62,090 bases of DNA, taken from assembly GCA_012838035.1 (NCBI GenBank), contig DUQB01000116.1, forward strand, positions 1-62,090. Direction: 5' to 3'. Both the position numbers and the translations under genes were made by a program. Positions 33,334-42,638 of the stretch are shown in pieces; position 1 is the first letter of the stretch, and each line of letters starts with the position of its first letter. The notes beneath the pieces were generated by a model. The model saw only the letters and a list, made by a program, of their open reading frames with translations. It did no database searches and had not been told where the DNA came from. This stretch comes from Bacillota bacterium. Lineage in GTDB: Bacteria > Bacillota > Limnochordia > DTU080.

Positions 33334-34197
33334 CTAATTGACGACCATAGTGCCGATGCCCTTGTCGGTAAAGACTTCCAGCAACAGAGAGTGTAGCCCG
33401 CGCCCATCTATAATGTGTGTCCGAGATACGCCGCCCTTAAGGGCGCTGATGCACGCCTCCACCTTAGGAATCATGCCGCCGGCAATTGTACCTTGCTGGA
33501 TAAGCTCCAGGGCTCTGGCTACAGTTAAAGCGGAAATCAGGGCGTCGGGATCCTGCGGATCTTCGCTGATTCCCTCCACATCGGTAAGAATAATCAGTTT
33601 ATCGGCATTGAGCGCCGCAGCCAACTCTCCGGCAACGGTATCGGCGTTGATGTTAAGACTCTCCCCTTCAGAGCCCATTCCTACCGACGAGACAACCGGT
33701 ATGTAACCAGCTTTACTCACAATATGGACGATATCGGGATTAACCTTTACCACATCGCCGACAAAACCTAAATCCGGCTGCCCTTCTTGCAGGTGTTTAC
33801 GCGCGACTATCAGGTTGGCGTCTTTACCGGAGAGGCCGACCGCCTTACCGCCGTAGCGATTGATGAGGCTGACGATCTCCTGGTTTACCCTACCGACAAG
33901 GACCATCTGGACAATGTCCATGGTCTCGGCATCGGTTACGCGCAGACCGTTTACAAACTCCGACTTCTTTCCCAGGAGTCTCAGCATCTGGTTGATCTCC
34001 GGACCGCCGCCATGCACCAGAACAGGATTGACACCGACATATTTAAGCAATATGACATCTAAGATGACGGCCCGTTTGATCTCGTCGTTCACCATGGCGT
34101 TTCCGCCATACTTAATCACAAAGGTCTTACCATAAAAAGTGCGGATATATGGTAAAGCCTCAATCAACACATGCGCCTTTTCAACTATACTGTCCAT
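33334..34197 (-). CDS. argB: Acetylglutamate kinase
   Basis: FVIKYGGNAMVNDEIKRAVILDVILLKYVGVNPVLVHGGGPEIN. Confidence 0.97.
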   Translation of the reverse strand: MDSIVEKAHVLIEALPYIRTFYGKTFVIKYGGNAMVNDEIKRAVILDVILLKYVGVNPVLVHGGGPEINQMLRLLGKKSEFVNGLRVTDAETMDIVQMVLVGRVNQEIVSLINRYGGKAVGLSGKDANLIVARKHLQEGQPDLGFVGDVVKVNPDIVHIVSKAGYIPVVSSVGMGSEGESLNINADTVAGELAAALNADKLIILTDVEGISEDPQDPDALISALTVARALELIQQGTIAGGMIPKVEACISALKGGVSRTHIIDGRGLHSLLLEVFTDKGIGTMVVN

Positions 34198-34227
34198 GCC
34201 GGTTCCACCTCCGGTACCGTTCGCTTT

Positions 34228-35454
34228 TCAGGAACGATAGGTAGCGTTGATCTTGACGTAATCGTAGGTAAAGTCACAAGTCCATGCGATAGCGTTATGC
34301 TCTCCGTCGTGTAATTGCAGCAAGATCCTGACATCACTCTTTTGTAAGACCAGCTTGGCCTTCGCTTCGTCGAAAGGCAACGACCCGCCTTGCTTAGCAA
34401 CCTGAACATCGCCCAGATAAATGTCGACTTTATCGGGTACAAATTGCGCTCCGGAATAACCGGCGGCGCACAGCACTCTGCCCCAGTTGGCATCTTCGCC
34501 AAATATGGCGGTTTTCACCAAATTGGACGTGGAGATACTGCGGGCGATCTTGCGTGCATCCTCCAACGAACGTGCGCCTTCTACGCACACCTCTATCAGC
34601 TTGGTCGCCCCTTCGCCATCCCGCGCAATCATCTTGGCGAGCTCAATATTGATGTAGTCCAAAGCCTCTTGGAAGACACGCATATCTTCCTCAGACGCAA
34701 CCACTACGCCGGATGCGCCGTTGGCCAACACGATGGTCATATCGTTGGTGCTTGTGTCGCCGTCAACGGAAATCATGTTATAACTACGGTTCACCGAAGC
34801 TGATAACGCCTTCTGCAGGCTAGCCGCCTCGATTTGAGCATCTGTGGTCACATAGGCCATCATCGTAGCCATGTTGGGATGAATCATACCTGAGCCTTTG
34901 GCCATGCCGCCTAAGGTTACCGTACCACCTGAAAGCCGTACTTCCACAGCTAAGTGTTTTGGTATGGTGTCGGTGGTTAAAATGGCTTCCGTCGCCAATT
35001 GACCGCCCTGCGCGGATAGGTGGTCGTAAGCTTCATCAATGCCGTTCTTCACTTTGGTCATATCCAAAGGTACGCCGATTACGCCGGTACTGCCTACAAT
35101 GACTTGCTCCGGCGCACAACCACATTTGGCGGCAACCATCTCGGCCATGCGGGCGGCGTCGTTCTCCCCTCGCGGCCCGGTACAAGCATTGGCGTTACCA
35201 CTGTTGATCACTACCGCTCGGCAGACGACGCCGGCGACCACTTTTTGGCTCCAGCGTATGGGAGCCGCTTTTACGAGGTTGGTCGTAAAGGCGCCTGCAC
35301 ACGCAGCGGGCAGTTCGCTGTAGAGCAAGGCCAGGTCCAAGCGTTTCCGTTTCAGACCGCAATGCGCCGCTGCCGCCTTAAAACCTCGCGGCGTCGTCAC
35401 GTTTCCGTCCCATTTGCACACCATATTAGCCACGCTAATCCTCGCTTTCAACAA
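34228..35454 (-). CDS. argJ: Bifunctional glutamate N-acetyltransferase / amino-acid acetyltransferase
   Basis: MAKGSGMIHPNMATMMAYVTTDA autoprocessing motif; NSGNANACTG. Confidence 0.97.
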   Translation of the reverse strand: MLKARISVANMVCKWDGNVTTPRGFKAAAAHCGLKRKRLDLALLYSELPAACAGAFTTNLVKAAPIRWSQKVVAGVVCRAVVINSGNANACTGPRGENDAARMAEMVAAKCGCAPEQVIVGSTGVIGVPLDMTKVKNGIDEAYDHLSAQGGQLATEAILTTDTIPKHLAVEVRLSGGTVTLGGMAKGSGMIHPNMATMMAYVTTDAQIEAASLQKALSASVNRSYNMISVDGDTSTNDMTIVLANGASGVVVASEEDMRVFQEALDYINIELAKMIARDGEGATKLIEVCVEGARSLEDARKIARSISTSNLVKTAIFGEDANWGRVLCAAGYSGAQFVPDKVDIYLGDVQVAKQGGSLPFDEAKAKLVLQKSDVRILLQLHDGEHNAIAWTCDFTYDYVKINATYRS

Positions 35455-35470
35455 CCTTTTGAGCTAAGCT

Positions 35471-36517
35471 TTACGGTAATATGCCCGGATGGTTCAGACC
35501 GGTGGTCTCATCCAAACCAAACAAGAGATTCATATTCTGGATGGCTTGTCCGGCAGCGCCTTTTACCAAGTTGTCAATTACGGACTGGATCACGATACGC
35601 CGGCTGCGCGAGTCGTAACGGACCGCGATATGACAATAATTACTGCCCCAGACCGCTTTTGTCTGCGGTAACTGATCCGTACCCAGCACCAATACGAACG
35701 GCTCGCTCTGGTAGAAATCCTGATAAAGCTCGGTTAACCGCTCAGTTGTCCAATCCGATTGCAGGGGCTTGACCACCACTGTAGAAAGGATGCCGCGGCC
35801 CATAGGCACAAGATGCGGCGTAAAAAGGACTCTAGCCGGCTCCCCACCCGCCAGGGCGGCGACTCCCTGCTCCATCTCAGGCGTATGACGATGCGTGGTT
35901 GTACCATAGGCTTGGGTATTCTCGGTACAATTGGGGAAGTGGTACATCGCTTTCGGCGTTGCTCCGGCCCCCGAAACACCGGACACGGCGTTGACTATAA
36001 TGTCATTCACGGCGATTAACCTGTTTTTAGCCAATGGGCCGACAGCCAACAGAGTTGCCGTCGGATAGCACCCCGGGTTTCCCACCACATGAGCAGTCTT
36101 AATGCTCTCTCGGAACAATTCGGGCAATCCATATGCCGCTTTATGAGATAAATCCGCCTGAGTGTGCTTTGTCTTGTACCACTGTTCATACACATCCGTA
36201 TTGCGAAAGCGGAAGTCTGTGCCAAGATCGATAAACTTACCGCCGGCTTGTAAAATCGGCGGAGCTAGTTCCATAGCGGCGCCATGGGGTACCGCAGTGA
36301 AGACGACATCACAGCGTTGGGCTAAAGCCGCCGGATCCAAATCCTCATATTGCCAGACAGCCCATCCAGCCAGAGCAGGTTGTTCCTGCGCAACGGATCT
36401 ACCCGCCAATGATCGCGATACCAAGCATTCCAATTGCGCATGGGGGTGTGCGGCCAATAAGCGAATCAGCTCGTTACCCGTATACCCTGAAGCTCCGACA
36501 ATCCCTACCTTGATCAT
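35471..36517 (-). CDS. argC: N-acetyl-gamma-glutamyl-phosphate reductase
   Basis: MIKVGIVGASGYTGNELIRLLAAHPHAQL; VGNPGCYPTATLLAVGPL; start moved to ATG 36517. Confidence 0.97.
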   Translation of the reverse strand: MIKVGIVGASGYTGNELIRLLAAHPHAQLECLVSRSLAGRSVAQEQPALAGWAVWQYEDLDPAALAQRCDVVFTAVPHGAAMELAPPILQAGGKFIDLGTDFRFRNTDVYEQWYKTKHTQADLSHKAAYGLPELFRESIKTAHVVGNPGCYPTATLLAVGPLAKNRLIAVNDIIVNAVSGVSGAGATPKAMYHFPNCTENTQAYGTTTHRHTPEMEQGVAALAGGEPARVLFTPHLVPMGRGILSTVVVKPLQSDWTTERLTELYQDFYQSEPFVLVLGTDQLPQTKAVWGSNYCHIAVRYDSRSRRIVIQSVIDNLVKGAAGQAIQNMNLLFGLDETTGLNHPGILP

Positions 36518-36594
36518 GTGCTTCCTCCCAAAACCGTACATAAGCGGATTATCCGGCGCATACCGAAGCTACCTGCCCAACCGGACTTGGAGTA

Positions 36595-36634
36595 ATTATA
36601 CATGCGCTTGCATATATATGCAAGCGCATGTATA
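36595..36634 (-). promoter_or_regulatory. Promoter plus 38-bp palindromic operator (ArgR-box-like core) of the argCJBDGH operon
   Basis: Perfect palindrome TATACATGCGCTTGCATAT/ATATGCAAGCGCATGTATA at 36597-36634; minus TTGCAT (36618-36623) -17 bp- TATAAT (36595-36600) overlaps it; core TTGCATATATATGCAA resembles ArgR half-sites. Confidence 0.7.
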
Positions 36635-36955
36635 CATTATTTTGCCCAAATGAGCAACACCGCTCAGCTATACATCGCACACGCCTAACCAGCCGTTGCG
36701 CCGGTCAATAGCGCGCCGTTCTCGGTTAGAGTCTAAATGAAGTTAAGTTTACAAGCAAGGAAGAACCTACGTGGATCTACGCCGGTTAGGCATGGACAGC
36801 AACAGATTTACACAACGGGAAACCCAGGTGCATCGCGGTTTTCGAGCTAATTTGCGCTTACTGATGCGATGCAGGTGGATAGAAGAAGCGACAGGATAAG
36901 ATCCTGTAGTAGACCGGACCGTCATCACAGGCATGCGGGAACTCATACTCCCTCT

Positions 36956-37579
36956 TTAGTCTAGGGCAACTGTGGCGTCAGCGTCTTTATAAGCCATATA
37001 CACGCGATAGCCGCCTCCGCGGGCTAAATCGGTGATGTTGCCGAAAATCTGTTCAACGGCTTTGGCCAGCGTTTTTGCCCCCTGCTGCGTACGTGCCACA
37101 AAAGCGAACCGACCGCCTGGTAACAAATGTCTGTGAGCGGCGCTGAACATTTGCAGCAAACATTGCTTACCGGCGCGGATGGGGGGATTTGTGACGATGA
37201 GATGATACTTTTGCTTTTGGAGCGGCGCGAATGCCTCTCCACAGAATACCGTCACATTACGCAACCCGTTACGAACCGCATTTTCCCTGCTCAATTCCAC
37301 AGCGCGTTCATTGATGTCGCTCATATGCACCTGACAGTACGGACATACGGCAGCGAAGTACAACCCGATGGGACCATATCCGCAACCCATGTCGAGCATT
37401 ACTCCCTCTGCCGGCGCCGGCACGCTTTCCAGCAACAAACGGGTGCCGGCATCAACGCCACGGCGCGAGAACACTCCGGTGTCGGTGACTAGAACCAGGT
37501 GCACGTCATTGATGTCCAGGCGCACCACCTGCCGTTGGTGCGCAGCCGTGGGTTTATTGGCGTAGTAATGCTCACTCAA
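36956..37579 (-). CDS. Class I SAM-dependent methyltransferase, RsmC-like
   Basis: MLDMGCGYGPIGLYFAAVCP SAM motif; LIVTNPPIRAGKQ NPP(F/Y)-like motif. Confidence 0.88.
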   Translation of the reverse strand: MSEHYYANKPTAAHQRQVVRLDINDVHLVLVTDTGVFSRRGVDAGTRLLLESVPAPAEGVMLDMGCGYGPIGLYFAAVCPYCQVHMSDINERAVELSRENAVRNGLRNVTVFCGEAFAPLQKQKYHLIVTNPPIRAGKQCLLQMFSAAHRHLLPGGRFAFVARTQQGAKTLAKAVEQIFGNITDLARGGGYRVYMAYKDADATVALD

Positions 37580-38539
37580 TTAGGAGACCCCTTCCCATAG
37601 GTTGTGATCCAGTCCGTAAGCCGCCTGTCTCGCCACATCAAACAAGCGGCAAAGATCAGCAAGATCCCTCGCGTTATGCTCGAGCACCGGTTTGATCGTT
37701 TCCGCACTGGGCTGCTGCATGTATGCATGGTAAAGCTCAGGCGCTAAGCTGCCGGGAGTATCGTTTTCCCGCTGCTCTCCCAAAATGTGTTCGACCACGG
37801 TGGGAAGTCTGCGGTTCTCTAATCCGGCCAACCGTTTTGCTTCCTGGTAAACGTCGTAATGAATGAGGAAACCAGGTGGTTTCATATGATGGACGGCCAT
37901 ACGCGCCTTTACATACGGTGCGTCGAATGCCCGTCCGTTATAACTCACTAGCCCCGCCTTCTCCGCCAGCAATTGTCCTGCCAGCCAAAGTACGGCTTTT
38001 TCTTCCTCAAAACCACGTGCAAACAACTGTCGCCGTTGCCAGGAACCAGCATCGTACCAAGCCAAACCAATGAGAAACAAAGGCAGTGCGCGCGCTAACC
38101 CGGTTGTTTCGATATCGACAACCATAAAATCCTGCGTGCTGAAATAACAGGCCAACTCTGCTTCACGTGCGCCGCAGCTGCGCAAATAGGCTAAATCGGC
38201 ATGCTCTATCGCTTTGATCACCCGGCGCGCTTCTGGCCCGTAGCGCTGATGGTCCTTTAAGTCGCGGATGTCGGTCATGCCTGCTTCACGTAACTGCCCG
38301 GCCGTTACCGCTCCTATACCATATACCAGTTCCAGATGCTGCCACAGGTACAAGGCCGGCCCAGGTTTTGCAGTGTGCTGATTGCTCGGTACCGACGTGA
38401 GATCCAGTACATAACACACGCCATGAGGTGTAGAGTGCTCCCTGCCCTCCAAATCGTCAAGGCGCGTGACAAGCGTGCGTTCATTAGACGCAGCTCGTTG
38501 CAAAGTCACTCTCCCTTTAATCCGATCTTGCAGAGACAT
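37580..38539 (-). CDS. YprB-like RNase H-fold exonuclease
   Basis: FMVVDIETTGLARALPLFLIGLAWYD; VSYNGRAFDAPYVKARM; EHNARDLADLCRLF (DEDD-type). Confidence 0.85.
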   Translation of the reverse strand: MSLQDRIKGRVTLQRAASNERTLVTRLDDLEGREHSTPHGVCYVLDLTSVPSNQHTAKPGPALYLWQHLELVYGIGAVTAGQLREAGMTDIRDLKDHQRYGPEARRVIKAIEHADLAYLRSCGAREAELACYFSTQDFMVVDIETTGLARALPLFLIGLAWYDAGSWQRRQLFARGFEEEKAVLWLAGQLLAEKAGLVSYNGRAFDAPYVKARMAVHHMKPPGFLIHYDVYQEAKRLAGLENRRLPTVVEHILGEQRENDTPGSLAPELYHAYMQQPSAETIKPVLEHNARDLADLCRLFDVARQAAYGLDHNLWEGVS

Positions 38540-38560
38540 CTTAACCTCTCTTCATCATCG

Positions 38561-39397
38561 TCAGCCGGCCACAATCTGGGGACCGCGACTGGTACCTATC
38601 CTACTGGCTCCACCGGCAACCATCGCTTTGACTGTTTTGGCGTCCTTTACGCCGCCGGCAGCCTTAACCCCCATTTTTTCTCCTACTGCTGTCCGCATCA
38701 ATGCCACATGAGCTACGCTGGCTCCAGCCGGACCAAATCCTGTGGAGGTTTTCACATAGTCGGTACCAGCCCACTTACATAACAAGCAAGCGCTGACAAT
38801 TTGTTCCTCTGTAAAATAAGCCGTCTCTATGATGACCTTAATAAGCGCACGAGATCCCACCGCATTGGTGACGCTTAACAACTCCGAAAAAACCGCTTGG
38901 TAGTGTCCGGAGCGCAAAGCGCCGACTTGAATGACCATATCGATCTCTCTTGCTCCGCGCGCCACGCAGTCGGTTGCCTCCACAGCTTTGATGAGACCGG
39001 TAGCGATACCCAATGGAAAGCCGACTACCGCCGCCACACGAATACCAGCATCAGAACATGCTTCTACTGCGGTAGGTACCCAATAAGGTGCAACGCACAC
39101 CACCGGAAACTTGTGGACCACCGCCTCTTTGCAGAGCCGCAGAATGTCTGTTTCCACGGCTTGAGGCAATAACAGCGTATGGTCTATCAGGGAAGCCAAG
39201 GGGGCATTTTTAGGCGCAACCCACGGTTCAGTCGCCATGAACCCGTGATGACGTTGCGCTCGGATTTGGTCGCCGTTTTCTTCCAAATGCTCAGGAGTAT
39301 CCTGCAACACTGCGGCCAGTTTTTCTGCGACTGCCTGAATGTCGATCATGTATACCAATGCTCCTTCTAGAATATTTACTATTTTAGTGACCGGCAA
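38561..39397 (-). CDS. deoC: Deoxyribose-phosphate aldolase
   Basis: LIDHTLLLPQAVETDI; KVIIETAYFTEEQIV; YVKTSTGFGPAGAS. Confidence 0.94.
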   Translation of the reverse strand: MPVTKIVNILEGALVYMIDIQAVAEKLAAVLQDTPEHLEENGDQIRAQRHHGFMATEPWVAPKNAPLASLIDHTLLLPQAVETDILRLCKEAVVHKFPVVCVAPYWVPTAVEACSDAGIRVAAVVGFPLGIATGLIKAVEATDCVARGAREIDMVIQVGALRSGHYQAVFSELLSVTNAVGSRALIKVIIETAYFTEEQIVSACLLCKWAGTDYVKTSTGFGPAGASVAHVALMRTAVGEKMGVKAAGGVKDAKTVKAMVAGGASRIGTSRGPQIVAG

Positions 39398-39499
39398 GCC
39401 CCGATTGCGGAACTGGATCAGATTTCTTCGGCAGCCGCTGTAGATGCAGTGGAGGGCTTACGCAGTCTCCTGTAGAAATTGCTGCTGCGTACGAGCTTT

Positions 39500-40882
39500 C
39501 TATACAAGTTCAGCTATACTCTCAAGAATAAAATGAGGATACACGTTTTCGCGCACCATCCGGGCGCGGTCGGAGACACCGGTCAACACTAACCCCGTCT
39601 CGATACCGGTGAGTAAACCCATGCGCATATCCGTCTCCACACGATCGCCCACCATCAGGCACTCGTTCGGTTTCAAGCCAAGGACGCTAAGCGCCGCCTG
39701 CGCGGTAAGCGGATTAGGTTTACCCACGATAACCTCCGGCTCAACGCCGGAACAACCGGTAATAGCGCCGATCATGGAAGCGCAATCGGGAATGTCGCCA
39801 TTCTCCACCGGGCATGTGCGATCGGAATTAGTGGCGACAAACCCAGCACCTTTCTTTATGCACTGATAAGCGTTATTGAGCTTGTAGTAGTCGAACGTGC
39901 GGTCAAAAGCTGCCACCACCGCATCGACCTTGTACTGTTCCTTTTCCGGTTCCGTTACTACCCGAAAACCTGCCTGCCTTAGTTCTTCCAGCATCGGCGG
40001 CTCCGCCACGCAATACAAGCTGGCTCCAGGCATCCGTTCTTGCAGGTAGGCGGTCAGAACGGCTGAAGAGTTGATCACTTCTTCAGGTTCGGTAGGGATA
40101 CCGAGGCGCGTCAACTTCTCGGCATAATCATGTCGGGTATTGAGTGGTTTGTTTGATAAGAACACAACGCCGGCATTTTTGCGCAGCGCAGCGATAGTCT
40201 CGGCTGCTTGAGGGATGAGTTTTTCTCCCAAATAAACCGTACCGTCCAAGTCGAAAATATAACCTCGATAGGTGCGATCCGGCTTGCCGGTACGCGGCAG
40301 ATGAAGCGTCTCGTCATTCGTAATGAGGCAGCGCACCCGTTCATCATGCGTTTCCCAAGGTACGCGATGCTCAACCTGTGCTGCAAATGCGATACCTACT
40401 GACAAAGCGCCAGGTTTCAGCTGCGCTAAGAAACGATCATAGTATCCGGCGCCGTACCCGATGCGGTAACCGATGCGATCAAATGCCAAACCCGGTACGG
40501 CAACCACATCGATTTCAGCCGGATCGATCAGAGGATCGTCCTGCGTAGGCTCGGGAACCCCAAAAGAACTGGGCCGCAAAGCGGCCAAATCGGTGACCAA
40601 GCGTGCCTCCAAGCTGCGAGTAGCTTTGTTGACCACCGGTAACACCAGTCGTTTGCCGCTGTTCAGAACCTGCTGCAGCGCCTGTGTCGTCTCCACCTCG
40701 CTTTTTATGGAACTAAACAGCATCAAGGTCGGTGCTTCGGCGACTTGCGGTAAAGCGAAAAATCGTTCCCAAATCTGCCTGCTCCACCTACCGCGATCAG
40801 CGGATGACAAAGCATCACGTCGCGCAATCGCCTCCTTGCGCCGTTGCGCCTTCATGTTACGTATCGTCTCATTCTGCATCAA
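39500..40882 (-). CDS. Fusion: 5-formyltetrahydrofolate cyclo-ligase (N-term) + HAD-IIA (NagD/PNPP-like) phosphatase (C-term)
   Basis: N-half: FDRIGYRIGYGAGYYDRFLAQLKP (5-FCL motif); C-half: YRGYIFDLDGTVYLGEKLIPQA and MVGDRVETDMRMGLLTGIETGLVLTGV (HAD-IIA), one uninterrupted frame. Confidence 0.88.
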   Translation of the reverse strand: MMQNETIRNMKAQRRKEAIARRDALSSADRGRWSRQIWERFFALPQVAEAPTLMLFSSIKSEVETTQALQQVLNSGKRLVLPVVNKATRSLEARLVTDLAALRPSSFGVPEPTQDDPLIDPAEIDVVAVPGLAFDRIGYRIGYGAGYYDRFLAQLKPGALSVGIAFAAQVEHRVPWETHDERVRCLITNDETLHLPRTGKPDRTYRGYIFDLDGTVYLGEKLIPQAAETIAALRKNAGVVFLSNKPLNTRHDYAEKLTRLGIPTEPEEVINSSAVLTAYLQERMPGASLYCVAEPPMLEELRQAGFRVVTEPEKEQYKVDAVVAAFDRTFDYYKLNNAYQCIKKGAGFVATNSDRTCPVENGDIPDCASMIGAITGCSGVEPEVIVGKPNPLTAQAALSVLGLKPNECLMVGDRVETDMRMGLLTGIETGLVLTGVSDRARMVRENVYPHFILESIAELV

Positions 40883-40938
40883 TAACGGCCTCCTGTTAAT
40901 CCACCCGGCGCCGGTAACATGCCGGCTATACGCAGAGT

Positions 40939-41817
40939 CTATGATTGGTTCTTTTGTATGGTTGCCCGTAAGGCGGTTGCAGCATCAAAGGAGCTGCGTA
41001 CAAACGGCCCACTGGCTACATAACGATATCCTATGTTCAGAGCCATGGTCCGGTACTGTTCGAATTGCTCAGGAGTTACATACTCATATACGGGCGTATG
41101 TCGTTTGGATGGCTGCAAGTATTGCCCGATAGTGAGAAAACTGCATCCAGTGCGATATAAATCCTCCATGGTGGCAGCTACGTCGCTCGGTGTTTCGCCT
41201 AATCCAACCATAATGCTCGATTTAGTATAGACGGTCGGAGCCAAGCGATGCGCTTGGTCCAACACCTGCAATGACCTTTCGTAGGTAAAACGCGGGCGCA
41301 ACCGCACATGCAGTCGCTCTACGGTTTCGATATTGTGAGCAAAGATAGTCGGCTTCGCAGCCAGAACGTCGGCAATGGCTTCCGGGTTACCGTTGAAATC
41401 AGGGACTAATACCTCAACCGTCGTGCCGGGGCTGTGCTGATGAATCTGCCGAATGGTCGCGGCAAAATGCGCTGCGCCGCCATCAGGTATGTCGTCGCGT
41501 GTGACCGATGTGATAACCACGTGTGCTAATCCCAGAGCGGCTACTGCCTGACCGATGTGCGCAGGTTCACCTACGTCAATTGGTAAAGGTCGACCGCTCT
41601 CCACATTACAGAAACCACATTGACGCGTACACCTATTGCCCAGGATGAGAAAGGTAGCGGTCGATTTCGCCCAACACTCCCCCAAGTTGGGACAGTTGCC
41701 GCTTTCACAGATCGTATGCAGATGCAGATCGCTAAGCAAGCTGCGCATCTGCGCCAAAACCTGCGGATCCGGCAAACGTTTTTTCAGCCACGCCGGTTTT
41801 CTCTGTATAGGTTCCAA
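40939..41817 (-). CDS. lipA: Lipoyl synthase (radical SAM)
   Basis: CESGNCPNLGECWAKSTATFLILGNRCTRQCGFCNVESG. Confidence 0.97.
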   Translation of the reverse strand: MEPIQRKPAWLKKRLPDPQVLAQMRSLLSDLHLHTICESGNCPNLGECWAKSTATFLILGNRCTRQCGFCNVESGRPLPIDVGEPAHIGQAVAALGLAHVVITSVTRDDIPDGGAAHFAATIRQIHQHSPGTTVEVLVPDFNGNPEAIADVLAAKPTIFAHNIETVERLHVRLRPRFTYERSLQVLDQAHRLAPTVYTKSSIMVGLGETPSDVAATMEDLYRTGCSFLTIGQYLQPSKRHTPVYEYVTPEQFEQYRTMALNIGYRYVASGPFVRSSFDAATALRATIQKNQS

Positions 41818-42116
41818 AGAACAAGACCTCCGGTTGCCCTTTTTACATACCCGCTTTTGGTTCGCTACCCCAACAGTGAAGTCCTGCGCTTCTCAGAGCT
41901 CTACCGATCACAGTTGAGGCTGCGCCTCCCTACCGCTACTCTTTTCATTCTACCTTCGGCAAGTGAGTTTGACGAGGCGTTGGGTAAGCTTTTCTATTTG
42001 TCTATCTACTTGAAAGAGATGCGCTCTTTTGCTGTGCGGCCATTCCCGCGTCGGCGCTATAACCTATCGTAACGTTATATTAACACCGAGCCGCGCTTTA
42101 AACGTCCTTTCTCCTG

Positions 42117-42145
42117 TTGACGTCACCGACACCATATGTTACGAT
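42117..42145 (+). promoter_or_regulatory. Promoter of trxA
   Basis: TTGACG -17 bp- TACGAT upstream of AAGGAGG. Confidence 0.55.
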
Positions 42146-42192
42146 GTATTAGATTTATAAAGTTGTAAATTACTCAAGGAGGTAATTACCCG

Positions 42193-42519
42193 ATGACCAT
42201 GCAAATTACAGACAAGGATTTCGATACGCAGGTACTGCAATCATCCGGTTTGGTGCTCGTTGATTTTTGGGCGCCATGGTGCGGCCCCTGCAGAATGCTG
42301 GGTCCCATTCTGGAACAGATTTCCGAAGAGCACGGCGACAAGGTGACAATACTCAAGCTCAATGTCGATCAAAACCCTAACGCCGCACGGCGCTATAATA
42401 TCATGGGTATACCCACCATGCTTCTGTTCAAAGACGGGCGTAAAGTAGCGGAACTGGTCGGCGTACGACCCAAAGCCGAGATTGTCTCCACTATTACCCG
42501 ATGGGCTCAAGCGGCCTAA
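42193..42519 (+). CDS. trxA: Thioredoxin
   Basis: VLVDFWAPWCGPCRMLGPILEQI. Confidence 0.96.
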   Translation: MTMQITDKDFDTQVLQSSGLVLVDFWAPWCGPCRMLGPILEQISEEHGDKVTILKLNVDQNPNAARRYNIMGIPTMLLFKDGRKVAELVGVRPKAEIVSTITRWAQAA

Positions 42520-42563
42520 GTCGGTTTTTTCCACAACAGAGCATCAGCAAGTGATTAAGTAGG

Positions 42564-42597
42564 AAAACCTCCTTAGTCGGTAGACTGAGGAGGTTTT
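42564..42597. terminator. Bidirectional terminator between trxA and the AraC-type gene
   Basis: AAAACCTCCTTAGTC-ggta-GACTGAGGAGGTTTT, one G.U mismatch; T-rich in both directions. Confidence 0.8.
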
Positions 42598-42638
42598 GCT
42601 TTGCGCTCCGGGCTATTGGACCTACGAACAGCCAAGGC

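Noticed and set aside
35020-35772. 250-aa plus-strand ORF across argJ/argC
   Set aside because: Antisense to two certain genes; no domain recognised.
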